Assembly (NCBI GenBank): GCA_033439265.1
Contig: JAVTVX010000016.1
Location: 687,001-751,000, forward strand
DNA length: 64,000 nucleotides
Source: Dillenia suffruticosa
Lineage: Eukaryota > Streptophyta > Magnoliopsida > Dilleniales > Dilleniaceae
Direction of reading: 5' to 3'
Part shown: positions 1 to 13,114 of the stretch, in pieces
Layout of the letters: each line of letters starts with the position of its first letter
Numbering within the stretch: the first letter of the stretch is position 1
Position numbers and translations under genes: made by a program
The notes under the pieces: model-generated
The model's input: only the letters and a program-made list of their open reading frames with translations
What the model was told of the DNA's origin: nothing
Database searches by the model: none

Positions 1-480
1 TTCGAAACCAAGACAATGCCAATCAACTTCATCATCTCATGATGATGTGCCTTTCGTTGGACATTGCAGGAGTACTCGCTAGCTCTTCTTCGTCATCAGA
101 TATGGTTATGAGATATAAGCACTTAAAGGACCTTCGGTTGGACAAAACTGATCAAAAATGAAACCAGAGGGGCAAAGGGTCTCAGAAATTCAAGAAACTT
201 ATATAGGTGGCAGAAATCATTCAGACAACATCAAACAGTTTCAGAGAATGCAAAGTCAGTATCAGCAACCGTTCCTTTTAATGCCAACACCAACATGCCC
301 TTATCAACATCAACACAACATTCAAAAATCATTGATAGCATTCCCCCGTCTTCTTTGGAGGATAGTAGAGTTCCTTCATCCAACTACTACTTTGGAGGGC
401 ATTCCTCTATTGGACGTGGCTGCTTCAGAAGATGACATTCAAGTCCATTCTGCGGAAGACTGCATAGCCATTCAGCATTA
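1..480 (+). other. possible 3' end of an unidentified gene
   Basis: Not recognised. One frame is open from about 127 to a TGA at 430-432. It reads as a Ser/Asn/Thr/Pro-rich tail ending in Gly-His-Ser-Ser-Ile-Gly-Arg-Gly-Cys-Phe-Arg-Arg, which resembles a disordered C-terminus. A second frame is open from position 3 to a TGA at about 158; it has a Ser run and ends in a Lys/Asp-rich stretch. A third frame (158-481) is also open. A TTGCAG at about 64-69 could be a splice acceptor. I cannot tell which frame, if any, is coding. The SINE inserted just downstream at 518 would fit a 3' UTR or intergenic setting. No function is proposed. Confidence 0.2.
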
Positions 481-517
481 AAGCACATCCTGCCACATTT
501 CAACAAGTAGCGCCCAC

Positions 518-640
518 TTAAATGGGAGCAGACTACATTAAGAATGTAGCACCTTTAAATGAGCCACTGTAAATTCTAGATCAGATTAGTTGGAATATGA
601 CTCTAAATACCAGTCGGTATAGTATCAAAAAAAAAAAAAA
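518..640 (+). mobile_element. 5'-truncated tRNA-derived SINE (copy 1) with target duplication
   Basis: The body matches the 3' two thirds of the full SINE at 41008-41197, including the segment reading GACTACATT...ACTGTAAAT...CAGATTAGTT and the end CCAGTCGGTATAGTA, and it finishes in a run of A. It is flanked by a 15-bp direct repeat, ACAAGTAGYGCCCAC, at 503-517 and 641-655 with one mismatch. That is a typical target-site duplication. The tRNA-like head with boxes A and B is missing, so the copy was truncated at insertion. Confidence 0.85.
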
Positions 641-655
641 ACAAGTAGTGCCCAC

Positions 656-1722
656 ATGCACCCTCCTGAACACCCCATGCTAATTCACTCTTTTTGACAT
701 TTTGCAGATTATTTACCTTCTTGCAAACTTTGTCAATGTAATATTTCTGCTACTTTTAACAACTATAGTAATAGCAGTAATTTCTTCCAAATTTGCAGGA
801 GTCGAGAAAGATAAATAGCTAGTTATCACTGGTTGTAACTCAATTTGTTAGTTCCTGAACGAGTGCATATGTTCATACATATTCTTGGCCTCAGGCTGCA
901 GACAGTGAAGCATTGTTCATTTATTTAACTTGGGTTTTGAGCCATCCCTATGTTTAGAAGACAAAAATACAGACTTTGCCAATGCTTGATTAGCCTTTTA
1001 TGGGCAATCTTTGGCCAGAATATATATGGAAGCATTTTTCATTTGAGTTTTTGACAAGTCCTGTTCTCATCTGGTCCAGGGCAAGAAGCAAATTACCAAT
1101 TGGTTTAGGAGGTTAAAATTTTCCTGTTCAAAATTTGGGAGGCTGTCATTAGGCGAGTCCATTTGCAGGTATGAACTTTTGTGCCCTGTTTTAGTCATCA
1201 TACCTACCAGATCTAGATCGATTACTGACATACACTCGAAAGATAGTGACATATGATCTAGGGAAAGAGCTGACCTACACCTTTATATAAAATTTCACAA
1301 AGTTTGCTTTCTACTAGTCAAACAAGAGACGAGCTTGTTTTACTGCCCTTTGACACGCTAGAAAAATGTTGTAGGGCAGAATAATACCTTTTCCAGGCAC
1401 ATTAAGTCACGTTATTGTGGAACAACAAAGCTGGGATTCACATATAGGAGTCACACGTGCTGCTTGTTCATCACAGCAGAAGAATTAAGAGATACATATA
1501 TACAACAATGTTTCATTTTCACCATAAATTATGTTATGTCCTAAAAATGAGTCCAGGATATCTTCCCAACTGACTAGAACACCAAAAAAGTGAAAAAATA
1601 AAGGAGAAAATAAGTCGGTACAGCTCAAAATTTTCCCTAATGACTATGGAATAAATTATTCATTCTGCTCTCTGTTATCCACAATGTGACATGGATTATC
1701 ACATGGTGATGGTTCCAATTGC
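656..1722. other. intergenic; no gene seen
   Basis: About 1 kb of AT-rich sequence between the SINE and the stop codon of the minus-strand DnaJ gene. No conserved coding frame or element is visible. The right part should hold the DnaJ 3' UTR, since that gene ends at 1723 on the minus strand. Confidence 0.5.
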
Positions 1723-4700
1723 TTATCCAGATGCACCTGCGGCAGCACACTTGTTACCATCTTCACCTTGTTCTTCTTTGGCAAGCTCTTCAATTAGCTG
1801 CCGCTGCCGTTGTGTCAGATTTCTGCATCAAAGGCTCAGGCAATCAACAACCAAGAATACAATCAGCTCAAAGGTTTGAAAGTATGTAATACACTGCACT
1901 GTGACCTCCGATGATTCTTTGGAATGTGACCAAAGACCTTAATTAAGTCGCGTGCAATTGGGGGGGGGGCTCAGCTACAGGGTTTGAGCAAGAAACCAAA
2001 TCTAACTTACTGATACCAAATTGACATATGAAAACCTACGTTGGTATGCTGACGTTGAAGTGCACATATTGGTCACCAAATGATGCAGAATTTCTTGTCT
2101 TTATACCTGTTAAAAATAAAAATAAAAATAAAATGGTATTGGCCAAGTCAGACATAATTCCATCATCCAGAATAAGCAGCAGAGCACTCCAGAGCATTCC
2201 ATAAAGATGAAAAGTACTAACAAGTGTATTATGGATAAAATTTTCAGACTCTAGATCACAGTGCTTGGATAATGCTAGAAAGAACTCTTAAATTTCATTT
2301 GAGGCCATAGATTGTCTTATCTTCTTCACTCACATTTAACATTGGAAAGTGGTCAATTTGAGGGCAAAATTGCCCTCCTAAGAAATTTCAGCTCAAGCCA
2401 TGACGTAAAATTAGATACAAAGTAATCAATCATGTGGGAATAGATAAGAACCGTTCATGCTCTTATAGTACTAATGGCCAATTCTTGCATTCAATGTTTC
2501 TAATCGGTTTTATAATAAGAAAAGGGAAAACTCATTAAAAGAAACAAAAGGAGAGGCAAAGGATGGGGGAGAGAAAAATGTAATTAACTAGAAGAGACAA
2601 TCTGTGATTCTAATATCCGAGAAACATCAGCAAAAAGAAGTCCAATGAGTCAAAGACCTTGGAAATCTAAATGCAATACCCAAAATACTAGAGAATGAAG
2701 CCTTTTCTCCTTCAAAAAACAATGCACTTTTCCTTTGTTCAAGATACCCAAAAAGCAATCAGAGATTAGCAAAATGTCTGCTGCTAATTTGTACAACTCT
2801 AGATACCCCATCAATCCAAAAGTGTGTCAGTTATAGAACTAGTGATGTATTGAAGACAACAAATTCTGAAGCTCACAGCTCAACGTGAAAAGGGTACACC
2901 AATATTTACCAAGTTAGTGATACAACTACACAAAACAAATCAATTTAACCAAAACAAATGTCTTTAGCAAATTTATATCAACATAAATCTTTTTCCATGC
3001 CGCCTTAAGAATAAAATACCAGTTCATGCCAACATGAATGATAATTATGGATAAAGCCATAATTGTCATGTTCTACCAAACAGACCACTCAGCAATCATC
3101 ATCCACAAATTGAACTCCCTAGTTTAGAACAATCTTCTTGTATTAGACAAACTTGGAAAAGCCTCACATCTAAAGGAAATGCAAACAAAATTACCAGATA
3201 CAAGATAATCACACATTAAAATTTATTTCATCTGCTTACACTAAAATATCGCCAAGATAAATAGAACTAGCTTTATGAAGCAATGACCATGGAAAAAATA
3301 AATCACTTCACTTTATTTCAACTTAAATGTAATTTACTAGCATCAGTATTCAAAGACTTTTGTCCCAGTAAGAGCCCAATTATAAAGGACAATAAAGTTC
3401 TGGAAGATTCTGCCATAAGATATTTTCAACCCATTTAATAAACTAAAGAAATAAAGTAGATAAATGGATAGAATAAAAATTACAAATTTTCTCACCTTTC
3501 CTTCTCAGAACCACCTTCTGACCAGGTTGGGTGCCAGGGCGGACCTGAAAGCAAGAAAATGACAATATTACACCATTTAAATGGGTCCAACAAATTGCTG
3601 GAGGAAATTAAAGCAATAATTAGTTGGCTTGGAAGTCGCGAAATAAAAGACAATCAGACCTTAACAACAACATCACCAGTTAGTGTTGGGACCTGGATGG
3701 TTCCCCCCAAAATTGCCTGCACAAGAAATTGAAAAACATTTTGTGGAGAATCATAAGTAATTAAAATGAAGAAGACAACAAACCTATCCCGGATACAGAA
3801 GAAGGAAAAAAACAAAACGAAACTATTTAGTCTAGCAGTCATGAAAATTAAGACTAGAAGGGTCTGCATGAGAAGGAATGTCAACATCTTCTTGATATAT
3901 AGTGCAAACATTAAGCATATTTTCAACTACTGGACAAAATAATATCTTGTCCAGAAAAGATCAGCAAGCAACAACCAAATAACAATATTATGGGTTGAAA
4001 CTGGAAAAATACTAGATAATTCAAAACCACAGATGTTGTGGGCAAGGTAAACAAAAATAACCCCAAAAATCCAATGGTCTGTCAGAGATGCTCCTCTAAA
4101 CAAAATCAGTATCGTAGAGGCACATACCTGTGTGACATTTAAAACAGCATCAACATGAATATCAGGACCCTCTCTTCGGAAAATAGGATCTTCTCGGACC
4201 TGAAACGAAACCAGGAAGGAGCCAATCAGGATACATAGCCATTCTACTGTTCAGGATCTTCTTTTTCCTTTTAAGTTGTTTTTATAAGAAAAGAAAGAAT
4301 TCATATAGGCCTTGTGTCTCTTAATAATTAGTGGTTAAGTGAACATGCAAATTACCTTGATGGTGACATATAAATCACCAGGTTGATTTCCATCAGGATC
4401 TGCTCCACCACTTCTATACACCCTCATAACTTCATTGTCATCCACTCCTGTAGAAGGCAAAAATTTTACTGAAGTCTATAGCCGGTCTCACAAAAATAAA
4501 GATACAACAGTTTGAATAAAGTAGTAGAAGAAATCACACAAATTATGCCAACGATCTTCTCTTTTGTCCTTTTCTATTCAGCTTAACCTTCAACACTGAA
4601 GATGCTAAACTCAAACAACTGTAGAACTTGCAAGCAGAGAAGCATCAAACAAAGTCAAGCAAATTAAGTCAAAGGTTCTCTTTAAAGAAGCTAGCTAACC

Positions 4701-7700
4701 CCAACTAAGTTGGAAAAAAGACTTAATTGAGTCGGGCCCCCTTTAAAAGATACACCTTGATCCAATATCTGATACATGCATACATATGAGTGAACAGGAA
4801 GAAAGATTTCGTCTCAAAGCCATGTCAGATGAGACCTAATCATCATCCATATTCAACATCAAGAGGTGGTTTAATCAGAGAGTAGGAAGAAAGATCTCAT
4901 ACTAATGTCAGGTGTTTCTTGGTCATTATCCATACCCAACATTGAGAGGTGAGTGAAACCAAGGAATTGGTTGGAGAGTGCAGAAAACTCTGTTGACAGT
5001 GAAAAGACAGACTCTGCATGCAGTTGCAGGCCAAAGAGTCCTCTCCATCACTACCAACAATCATTACCCCAACAATTCCAGGAGTCCAAACATGATGCCA
5101 AAATTGAGGGATAGGTGATTCATAAAAACGAAGCCATCATATTATACACACACACACGCACGCACGCACACACCCATAGCTATATCGTAGTCCTTTGTTA
5201 GAAGGATTTCAAAATTAACTTTGTCTCAACTATATCTGTTCTTCAAAGCTTTTATCTGCAATTGCCTCGCTCCCTCCGAGAAAAGTTTTGATACATGACA
5301 TTGTAAAGAAAAAAAGCTTCTCAATTCATTGTGAAAAGTAAGACAAATATTTGAGGGGGGGGGGAGTTTCAGAAGGTCACCTCCTCTGCAATAGATCATC
5401 GGTAGTAATCTTCTAAGAACCATAGTCCAATGACAGTGTTAACTTTGGACGGAGCTTTGATTTTCAAAATGAAATTTGCTAAAGGCAAGAAAGAATAAAT
5501 TGGGAAATAGAAAAAGATGGTGAAAAAACAGTTGCAAACAAAGATCTTTCTCATTTTTTGGTGTTTTACTTTTTTTTAAAGAGAACATATTAGAGCCATC
5601 AAGTCTCCAAGTTCTCATATCAAGAGTAGATGGAGGGTGATTAAACCCGTATCAAGGATCTGAGATCCAAAGAGCTTTCAACTTTCCTACATCAAAATGG
5701 TGTGGGTTAGCAAACCAGTAATGTTAAGTATTTATATATAAGTGCTAATGACGTATAAAAATTATGATTTGTCATTCACATATTGTTTCCTCAATTCATA
5801 TATTGCATTGTTAATGAAATGATTAAAAAAAAAGTTACACAAGCCATTAGAGAATATAATTCTCACAAAGAAAGCCCATGAATGTCACATCCATCAATTG
5901 TTATTCAGGTTTCCAAAAAAGTACATGGCATTTAAAAAATATCCAAAAAAAAAAAAACGTCATGTTGAGTATAAACATACAGCAAATCATATAGTAGTGA
6001 TTTATCTGTTGAATATTGTGTTTGACATGTATCTGATATGGATACAGCTTTCTATCTGTGCCTCCCAGTGTAATATTATACTAGTTGTGGAGAAGAACGG
6101 CAGGGGTTTTGGATAACCAAAAAATACCATTTGTTTTAGGCACTAAGAAAACTAGAAAAAAGAAGAAGAACAGGTTACCTGGCATAATATCCAGCTTTAC
6201 TGACTTTGATCCTCTCACCACACGCTCACCATGGCATGCCTTGCAAAAGTTCTGTAAGCCATCCATGCACATTCGGTAACTTCATATTTCAATTTCATCA
6301 AAAACCACAAAGCCATTTGTATAATTGAACTAGCGTCAACTTAACAATCCTAAAATGATACATGGTCACACAATAATTCATTAGTTCTACCAGGAGAGAA
6401 GAGGGGACAGTACCCAGTTCATCAATCAAAAAATTAAAAAAAAAAATCCCAAATAAGAAAAAGAAAAGAAACAGCATGGCGTAACTTTGACAATCACCCG
6501 ACTAAAGGGGTTTTGTGGCACAACAGCTCGTGAACACCTAATGATCTACCAGCCTATGACTTCACAAGTCCAGATCCCCATCAAGTAGGATAAATTCTAA
6601 GCTTGTTTATTCCAGTTGTGAAGTAGAAGAACAGGAATCAAAGTGTAGAGAAACTTGTACTTTCCAATGGCAAGAGGGATGGTACTTGCAAAACTCTGCA
6701 GCAACCTTTGACACAGAGGAAAGACAGGTTGACTAACCACATACTATTTGAAATTGGTGTGCCACAAAAATATTAACCAAGCTGAGATCTCGGTTCAAAC
6801 ACTGGTTTAGTGATTCCTTTTCTATTTGGTGGTAGCCATAAGGACGACAGGAATGTTGCAGTTAGTGGCAGCTGACAGAGGACTGGTGTGGAACACAGAG
6901 GGGGGGAAGGATAAGAGGAAGACAAAGAGAAGTAAAAGGGGAACACAACGAAACAAACAAGCGTAGAGAATGAATTTGACAATCAATATTCAAATTTAAA
7001 TCACAAACTCAGTTCCACTTTATAAGCACAACAATGATCATCCAGGAACTACACTGACAAAATGCAACATGTACTAAAATACTATAATTTAGATTTGAAG
7101 AGATCAGGTAAAGTTAGCAACCAAAGATCTCAACGAGGAGGATATGACACTGCAAAAAGGTATGAATCCTTACCGTCACGGTTTTCCCAGTTCCACCACA
7201 TTGAGGACAGGTAGATTGCAACCTAAATGGGCCATTTTGCATAGAAATCTGCAGACAAAGTGAAACTTTCAGTTATTCAAGAAAATATTTTTGATAGATT
7301 TTCTTTTTCCCCTAAAAGAGAAAGACAATTCTGATAATTACAAATACATAGACATACCCACAGGAAGTAAAGAAGCTAGAGCAATAGATAACTCACCATG
7401 CCTGCACCTTTACAGCGACTACATGTCTCAGGTCTCGTCCCAGGAGGGACACCACTTCCACCTACAAACATCAAAGCAATAAATTATTAAAACTTAAGAG
7501 CATGCCTTTTTGATTGAGGATACGTATTGCGCAAAAGAATTATGCAAATGTATGCCACAAAAATCTTGCGGATAACAAACCAAGGAAGGAAACAGAAATC
7601 CTACCACAAGCATTGCAAGGTACAGAAGTTTGAAATGTCACATTTTTGGTGCATCCCTGGACAGCTTCCATAAAGGACAGTTCAAGTGTAATCTGTACTT

Positions 7701-10700
7701 GTGAACCCCGATCCAATCCCAAAACATAAACAACAAAAAATTGAAAAATGAGGTGAATAAATACACAGGTTAACTTAAAAACTGGATAAATAAATAACTG
7801 AAAAAGCAATCAAAGATGTGAACCTTGACATCTTGACCTCCAAATGACCCAAATCCCCTATTCTGGTGAAACATTTTGCTGAAGAACTGAAGTCCACCAA
7901 GAGCATATCATGCACAAGAATTAGTAGATTAAAGAATAATCAAACAGAAGCCCCAAAGAATGCCATGCAGGCAATAGATCACAGATGAAAAGAAATAAGT
8001 ACAATCAGCCCATAGAGTTCCATCTTGCAAATTACTATCAAGCATTCTCACAGCCAACGATTTGAAATAGCAAAGCTACATATGTTGCTTATTGAATATG
8101 TATTGTACAATGATCTCAGATTATCCCTACTTGGGGGACTCTATCTGATTCTGTTGGATAACAATGCCATCGAATCACATGATCTGGGAAATTTGACAAC
8201 ATTCAAGCTCTTACTCCCTCACCTCCATAACCAGAAAAAGGGTAAGAGGTGATTTTGATTACAAGCTCTTACCCAAAGTTTCACCTTCACAAACAATGCC
8301 ACATATAACCCCCATAATATTTACAAATGTAAGACATTAACAACAGGCTACAAATCTGAGAAGCACAAAACCTACAAACTGGAAATTGCATACCGTAATC
8401 CTTGCTCAAGTGTAAGATACTCCACTTATACACAAAGGGATGCTTGCCAAATAAATCAAGAAATTCAAGTACAGGATACAAATATATGAAGTCCAGAACT
8501 TAGAGAAGAAAAAACAAATAATAGTTCATAATGGCTTCCATACATCACTCTCTCAATAACCAAGCTAGGATGGATATGGATAAACATTAAATGACTTAAA
8601 TCCCATATCTCTAAGAATTGAAGACCTTATTAGGTTTTGTTTAGAGAAGCATGGGATTAATAAGTATTATAAGATGCAAATGCAGATATCTTCAAAATTT
8701 ACTACCTTGTTATTCATTTTATCCATTTCAAAGGTATAAGTGGAAAATTATCCAAAACACAGGTCCAACTTTAGAAAGAGAAGCATATAAGTGAAGATAA
8801 TTAGTAAAGAAGAGGTAAAATTACATCATTCATTCCGCCACCAAAGATGTCCTCAAAGCCCATACCACCACCTCGGAAAGGACCATTTGGGTCACCACCC
8901 CCACTGGCAGCTTGCTCAAATGCATCATGACCAACCTACAACAGTTGTTCACACAGAAAATATATTCAGAAAGACCCAATGACAGCATAAAACACTGATG
9001 TGTCTCACTGAAAGTCACACAGAAACATAATCGAAGGACAAGCAAGCTATAAACAACCAGAAGACCATATATTTACACCGGTGAAAGCCACTTAACATTT
9101 TATTACTCCAATGATTGAGAATAGAATTCTGAGCAGAAGGCAAACAATAAGTTCTTATCCAAATGATGGGGAAAATACCACTCTGTTTCACTTAGACTCA
9201 TAGCAACAAGCAACTAAATTGGCATAAGACAATACTATACAATTTCCAACCAAGCCTTAAAAGACATGACTCCTTATTCATAACATAGATAGTGGTCGGT
9301 TCTAAAAAGGCACATCGATGCACATATTGAAATCCAATTTCACAGCATTTCAGTCATATTAAGTACCCACAAGCATTTTAAAAAATCCAATGCCTAAAAT
9401 CTCAAAGATGCATCTCACTTGCAACCTACGCACACAAACCATAACTTCTAAGTTTAGATACTATGTCTGGAGCTTTTTATTCAACCAAGCATAATGTGAA
9501 TATATTATATTACCCATAATCTACAAAGCTAGACACAGTAGGATTCTGAGGAAACTCCCAACCAACATTTATCCACAAAATTTAGGCAATCAAAAGGATC
9601 ATCCTATGTAAAGTCTTTGCTGGTATATCTGTCTAGGGAACTAATTCAATACATCATTGTCACTTGAATATTACTCAATATCCACAGAAAGCGGATCCAA
9701 ATATTCCCCAGATTAGCCAAGTAATATTAAAACTGGTTGCAAGAGAATCACATAAATGAAATATCATTACGAGACTAAAAACCTTCAAATTAGCCCTTAT
9801 TATATGTATTCCACACGTACAGCTTTATCGACTACACACCTGATCATACAATGATCGTTTCTCGTCATCTTTCAAGACCTGCAACACAAACAAACTGTCA
9901 TTCTTATAACTGTATATATAAAGAGTAGGCTTTGCCAAGTCAATTTTGACAAAAATAAAGAAGAAAAGCTTTGCCAAGTCAATTTTGACAAAAATAAAGA
10001 AGAAAAGCACACACCTCATATGCCTTTTGGACTTCCTGAAATTTCTTTTCAGCATCAGCATCATCTTTATTCATATCAGGATGTAGCTTCTTAGCCAGCT
10101 ACAAAAAATTACCAAATAACTGATTATGAAAATGCTAAAGTAATGGAGTTCATATATCATAGCCAAAATGCATAAAGTAGAAATAAAAGACTATAAGAAA
10201 CAAAATCTATACATACAGCATAATACGCCTTCTTGATTTCACCTTGAGTAGCACTCTTACTCACTCCAAGCAAGTCATAATAGTCTCTTGCCGCCATATA
10301 TGCTATAAGCACAAACAACATAAAACAAACCCCATTAAATCCGTAAAGTAATTTTCAGGGCATCAACCAACAATTGAGAGAACAGGAATGAAATGGAAAA
10401 AAAATTATGCTATCAGGACCCAATCCGATGTGGCGTTATTTCACTGGTCACTAACGAGACTCGAAACCCTTCGGCTTTACAGCACCTTTTTCGCCAAAAT
10501 TTTCAGCCCATGAATGGTTACATGTAACTTATTGATACAAAAAATAAATAAAATCAAAATGTGCAAGAAATGAAATCAATACCAGTTCCATGAATTGCTC
10601 TTGCTGCACCTATAGCTCTGAAATTTAATCCACCCAGTGTAACTGTAAAACAATCAAGCAAAAAATGAAAACCCAGATACGAAAAATCCAAAATTTACTA

Positions 10701-10885
10701 AAAATTTATTAAAAAAAGAAGAAATTTTGCAATACCACGATTAAAAACTGGACACGGAGATACTTTAAAATGGTCTCTGAGTCCTGAACTAAAGTTCCTA
10801 AAATTCCCTCGCGCAATTGAACTATTTATCTGTATAATCATCAAAAACAACACAAAATAACACATTTTTTCAAGTATTTCTCAAA

Positions 10886-10943
<58 letters not shown>

Positions 10944-11028
10944 GTACGGAGGGTGACGGAAGGTGGTGGAGAGAGCGAGAACGGCAAGCGAACCAGAGGG
11001 CAATTCGAGCTCCATCGGAACGAACCAT
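1723..11028 (-). CDS. GFA2: mitochondrial type-I DnaJ/HSP40 chaperone (GFA2-like), 18 exons, complete
   Basis: Co-chaperone of mitochondrial HSP70. Exons in transcription order: 10948-11028, 10736-10829, 10583-10642, 10217-10302, 10015-10098, 9840-9878, 8825-8935, 7824-7886, 7605-7692, 7397-7461, 7174-7248, 6179-6251, 4356-4447, 4128-4199, 3660-3716, 3496-3544, 2040-2106, 1723-1822. All introns are GT-AG, and the sum is 1356 nt, giving 451 residues plus stop. The N-terminus is Arg-rich without acidic runs, like a mitochondrial presequence. The J domain starts near residue 85 with HPD at 113-115, followed by a Gly/Phe-rich segment. Four CxxCxGx(G) zinc repeats lie at about 232-239, 249-256, 271-278 and 285-292; the last ends in Arg instead of Gly. 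The C-terminus ends AAAGASG. In Arabidopsis GFA2 is mitochondrial and needed for synergid cell death and polar nuclei fusion (family knowledge). Length fits the family (about 456). Confidence 0.95.
2107..3495 (-). other. large intron of the DnaJ gene (between exons 16 and 17)
   Basis: A 1389-bp AT-rich intron. The donor GTGAG lies at plus 3491-3495 and the acceptor CAG next to 2106. I see no nested gene or recognisable transposon. Confidence 0.8.
4448..6178 (-). other. largest DnaJ intron, with CA microsatellite and possible RTE tail
   Basis: A 1731-bp intron between exons 12 and 13. It contains a (CA)n/(CGCA)n microsatellite at about 5147-5173. At about 4690-4735 is a segment with AACCCCAACTAAGTTGG followed by GACTTAATTGAGTCGG, which resembles the 3' UTR signature of plant RTE LINEs. 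The small open frames here are low-complexity and not conserved. Confidence 0.6.
6252..7173 (-). other. DnaJ intron (between exons 11 and 12)
   Basis: A 922-bp AT-rich intron joining the two exons that carry the third and fourth zinc repeats. No element recognised. Confidence 0.7.
7887..9839 (-). other. two large DnaJ introns flanking the Gly/Phe-rich exon
   Basis: Introns 7887-8824 (938 bp) and 8936-9839 (904 bp) surround the 111-nt exon 8825-8935, which encodes the Gly-rich linker after the J domain. Both are AT-rich. I see no coding frame or transposon in them. Confidence 0.7.
9929..10006. repeat. perfect 39-bp tandem duplication in a DnaJ intron
   Basis: Two identical 39-bp units, 9929-9967 and 9968-10006, each beginning GCTTTGCCAAGTCAATTTTG. 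They fill more than half of the 136-bp intron 9879-10014, and the duplication starts 8 bp from the splice donor of exon 10015-10098. The lack of divergence suggests a recent event. Confidence 0.9.
10886..10940. repeat. compound (TA)n(GA)n microsatellite in DnaJ intron 1
   Basis: About 20 bp of alternating TA runs directly into about 34 bp of GA, ending next to the donor of exon 1 (plus AACGTAC at 10941-10947). Pure dinucleotide tracts of this length are usually polymorphic. Confidence 0.9.
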
Positions 11029-11300
11029 CGGTGAACCCAATTGAATTTGATGCGGGAATCGAATCGAGGGAAAAAAGTGTTTCGTTATCTCATTACTTTC
11101 TCGTCAGACAACAACAAAAACCCTAGAAAAACCCCAGAGATTTTGGAGAGAGAGAGAGAGAGAGAGAGAGATAGATTGGGGGGCTTTGTTGTGGAAGGTT
11201 CTGGTAAGAGTGCAGAAGTAAAAAATTTAATTCTTTTTGTGTTTTTTATTATGGGCCTTTTGGAACCCTAATTTTTGCCAAAAAGGTCGGAGGGAAGACT
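11029..11300 (-). promoter_or_regulatory. 5' leader / proximal promoter of the DnaJ gene
   Basis: Sequence upstream of the start codon (ATG at 11028 on the minus strand). It contains a (GA)n tract at about 11145-11171, a CT-rich leader on the transcribed strand. An AAACCCTAG telo-box-like motif lies at about 11118-11127. No TATA box was placed with confidence. Confidence 0.4.
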
Positions 11301-13114
11301 CTCACGCTTGCTCGCACGTGGTTCAGGTTCCACATTTTAATATCACTGTTTGGTTACATAGACAATGGTACTCCAACCAGTACAACTTATTCCAAGTTTC
11401 TTAAATTAGGATCATATTTTATTTTATTTTATTTTTAAATTAACCCACAAACAAATTTTCCTTATAAATTTATAATTTCACTAAATAATAAAAAATTTTG
11501 GTCATTCAAAGACAAAAACTTTTACTTATTTTTAATCTACTCATGTATTTTTTGGTATTTTTTAATAAAAAATAATATAATATATATGTTATATAGTTTA
11601 TAAATTTGAGAAAAAAATTGATTTGTGCGATTAATAGTATAATACTATTTTTAAAGGATGAGAAATTGTTTTATTACTTTTAAATATGTACATATAAATT
11701 TATTAGATATGCGTACATAAATTACATGTTTTTTACAAATATAACTTAATGTAAAAATTAATAAGACATTTAAAATTTTCTTTATACTATTTTTAAGAAT
11801 TATATATTAAAATTTATAGGAAAATATATATTTTTCTATTACATTATATTAGAATTTGAATACGAACTTATTAGCCCTTTAAGAAAATAATTTCCATCGA
11901 TAATTATTCCAACCCAACATCAACATCTACGCTTATAATTTTAACCCTTTAAAATACCCCCATCATATGGGAAAAATATGGGGCTGTGAGATACCAACAA
12001 TTCTTGTACGGTTGTGTGCGCGTGCATGCGTGAGGTAGGAAGGGTATTTTTGTCACATTCTTTACATTCAATAAGAGGAAGGGTATTTTTGTCACATTTT
12101 TTCATTCAATAAGCTTTGGTAGGGTAAAATTGTGCTCTCTCTCCCCCCACTTGGTTTTGGCTACAATTCAAGGGTCTGTCTCAGAACTCAGATTATTCTT
12201 AAGACGGTTAATGATTTTTTTTATTATACTGATCGATATTTACGGTTATATTTTGATTAATTTAATTCAATTATTTATTAGATCTATTTTAAGAAATAGG
12301 TTTTTCAATTTAAATTTTTTTATTTTTATTATAAATAAGATCACGAACATAAAATATATATATTTTTATGGATACGATATCTTAACACTTTTTTGTATAT
12401 GTCTGCGGACGGACGGTAAATTAAGAAATTAAGAAAGCAACCAACCCGTAAATAAATAAGATGAAACAGTATTCCCAAAGTCAAATTTAGACACATAGTT
12501 ATATCAATAGATGCTATTGATGGGTTACTTATTCTCACCACTCATGAGATCTAAAAGGTGAAAAATCAAATTGTTAACTCAACAATGGATAAAAAGAATG
12601 ATGCAATGTATAAACATAATGCAGTAGACTTAAAATTATTTTAATGCATCATGTAAATCATGGATGATAAACAAAAGCATATATCAAAATTAACACATGA
12701 ACCCAATGCTCATCAATCGACATGAGATTTAATCAAGGCTCCAAATCTATTGGGCTAAAGTTAACCCGTACCCAACCAAGGAGCTCTCTATATACAATAT
12801 TTTGTATATAATATAAAAATACATATAAGATCACATTACATACCTTATCCCAAGTATATAACATATTGTATAGTATGGTATCAAAATATCATAATAACGG
12901 AGAGAAAGCAAAACTAAACTATATGTAGGCCAACCAAAGTAAGGACACATGCATACTTGTCCCATATTTGATAGGACAATAAATATAATATAGATGTCAA
13001 GGTACATTGTTCTGCCATCATAGAACATGCAACACAATCAAAATAGGAACTTATTCAAAAGACCAAACTAAGGTTTCTATCCCGATGGACCCCTATGGCC
13101 CAGAGAGAGAGAAT
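11301..13114. other. AT-rich intergenic region
   Basis: About 1.8 kb between the DnaJ promoter and Gypsy-A. It is very AT-rich at 11400-11900. A tandem repeat lies at 12038-12112 (separate entry). The part at about 12480-13110 has a less extreme composition and could be a fragment of an old LTR, but I could not prove this. The small open frames are not conserved. Confidence 0.5.
12038..12112. repeat. imperfect tandem duplication, two units of about 37 bp
   Basis: Two adjacent units each read GAAGGGTATTTTTGTCACAT followed by a T-rich stretch and CATTCAATAAG. They differ by a few bases and short indels. A third, partial echo (GGTAGGGTAAAATTGT) follows. Confidence 0.8.

Noticed and set aside
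1691-1879. Plus-strand open frame, 62 residues
   Set aside because: It is the complement of the last DnaJ exon, which reads as the conserved GFA2 C-terminus on the minus strand.
11041-11271. Plus-strand open frame upstream of the DnaJ gene
   Set aside because: Runs through a GA microsatellite and the DnaJ 5' leader; no conserved sequence.
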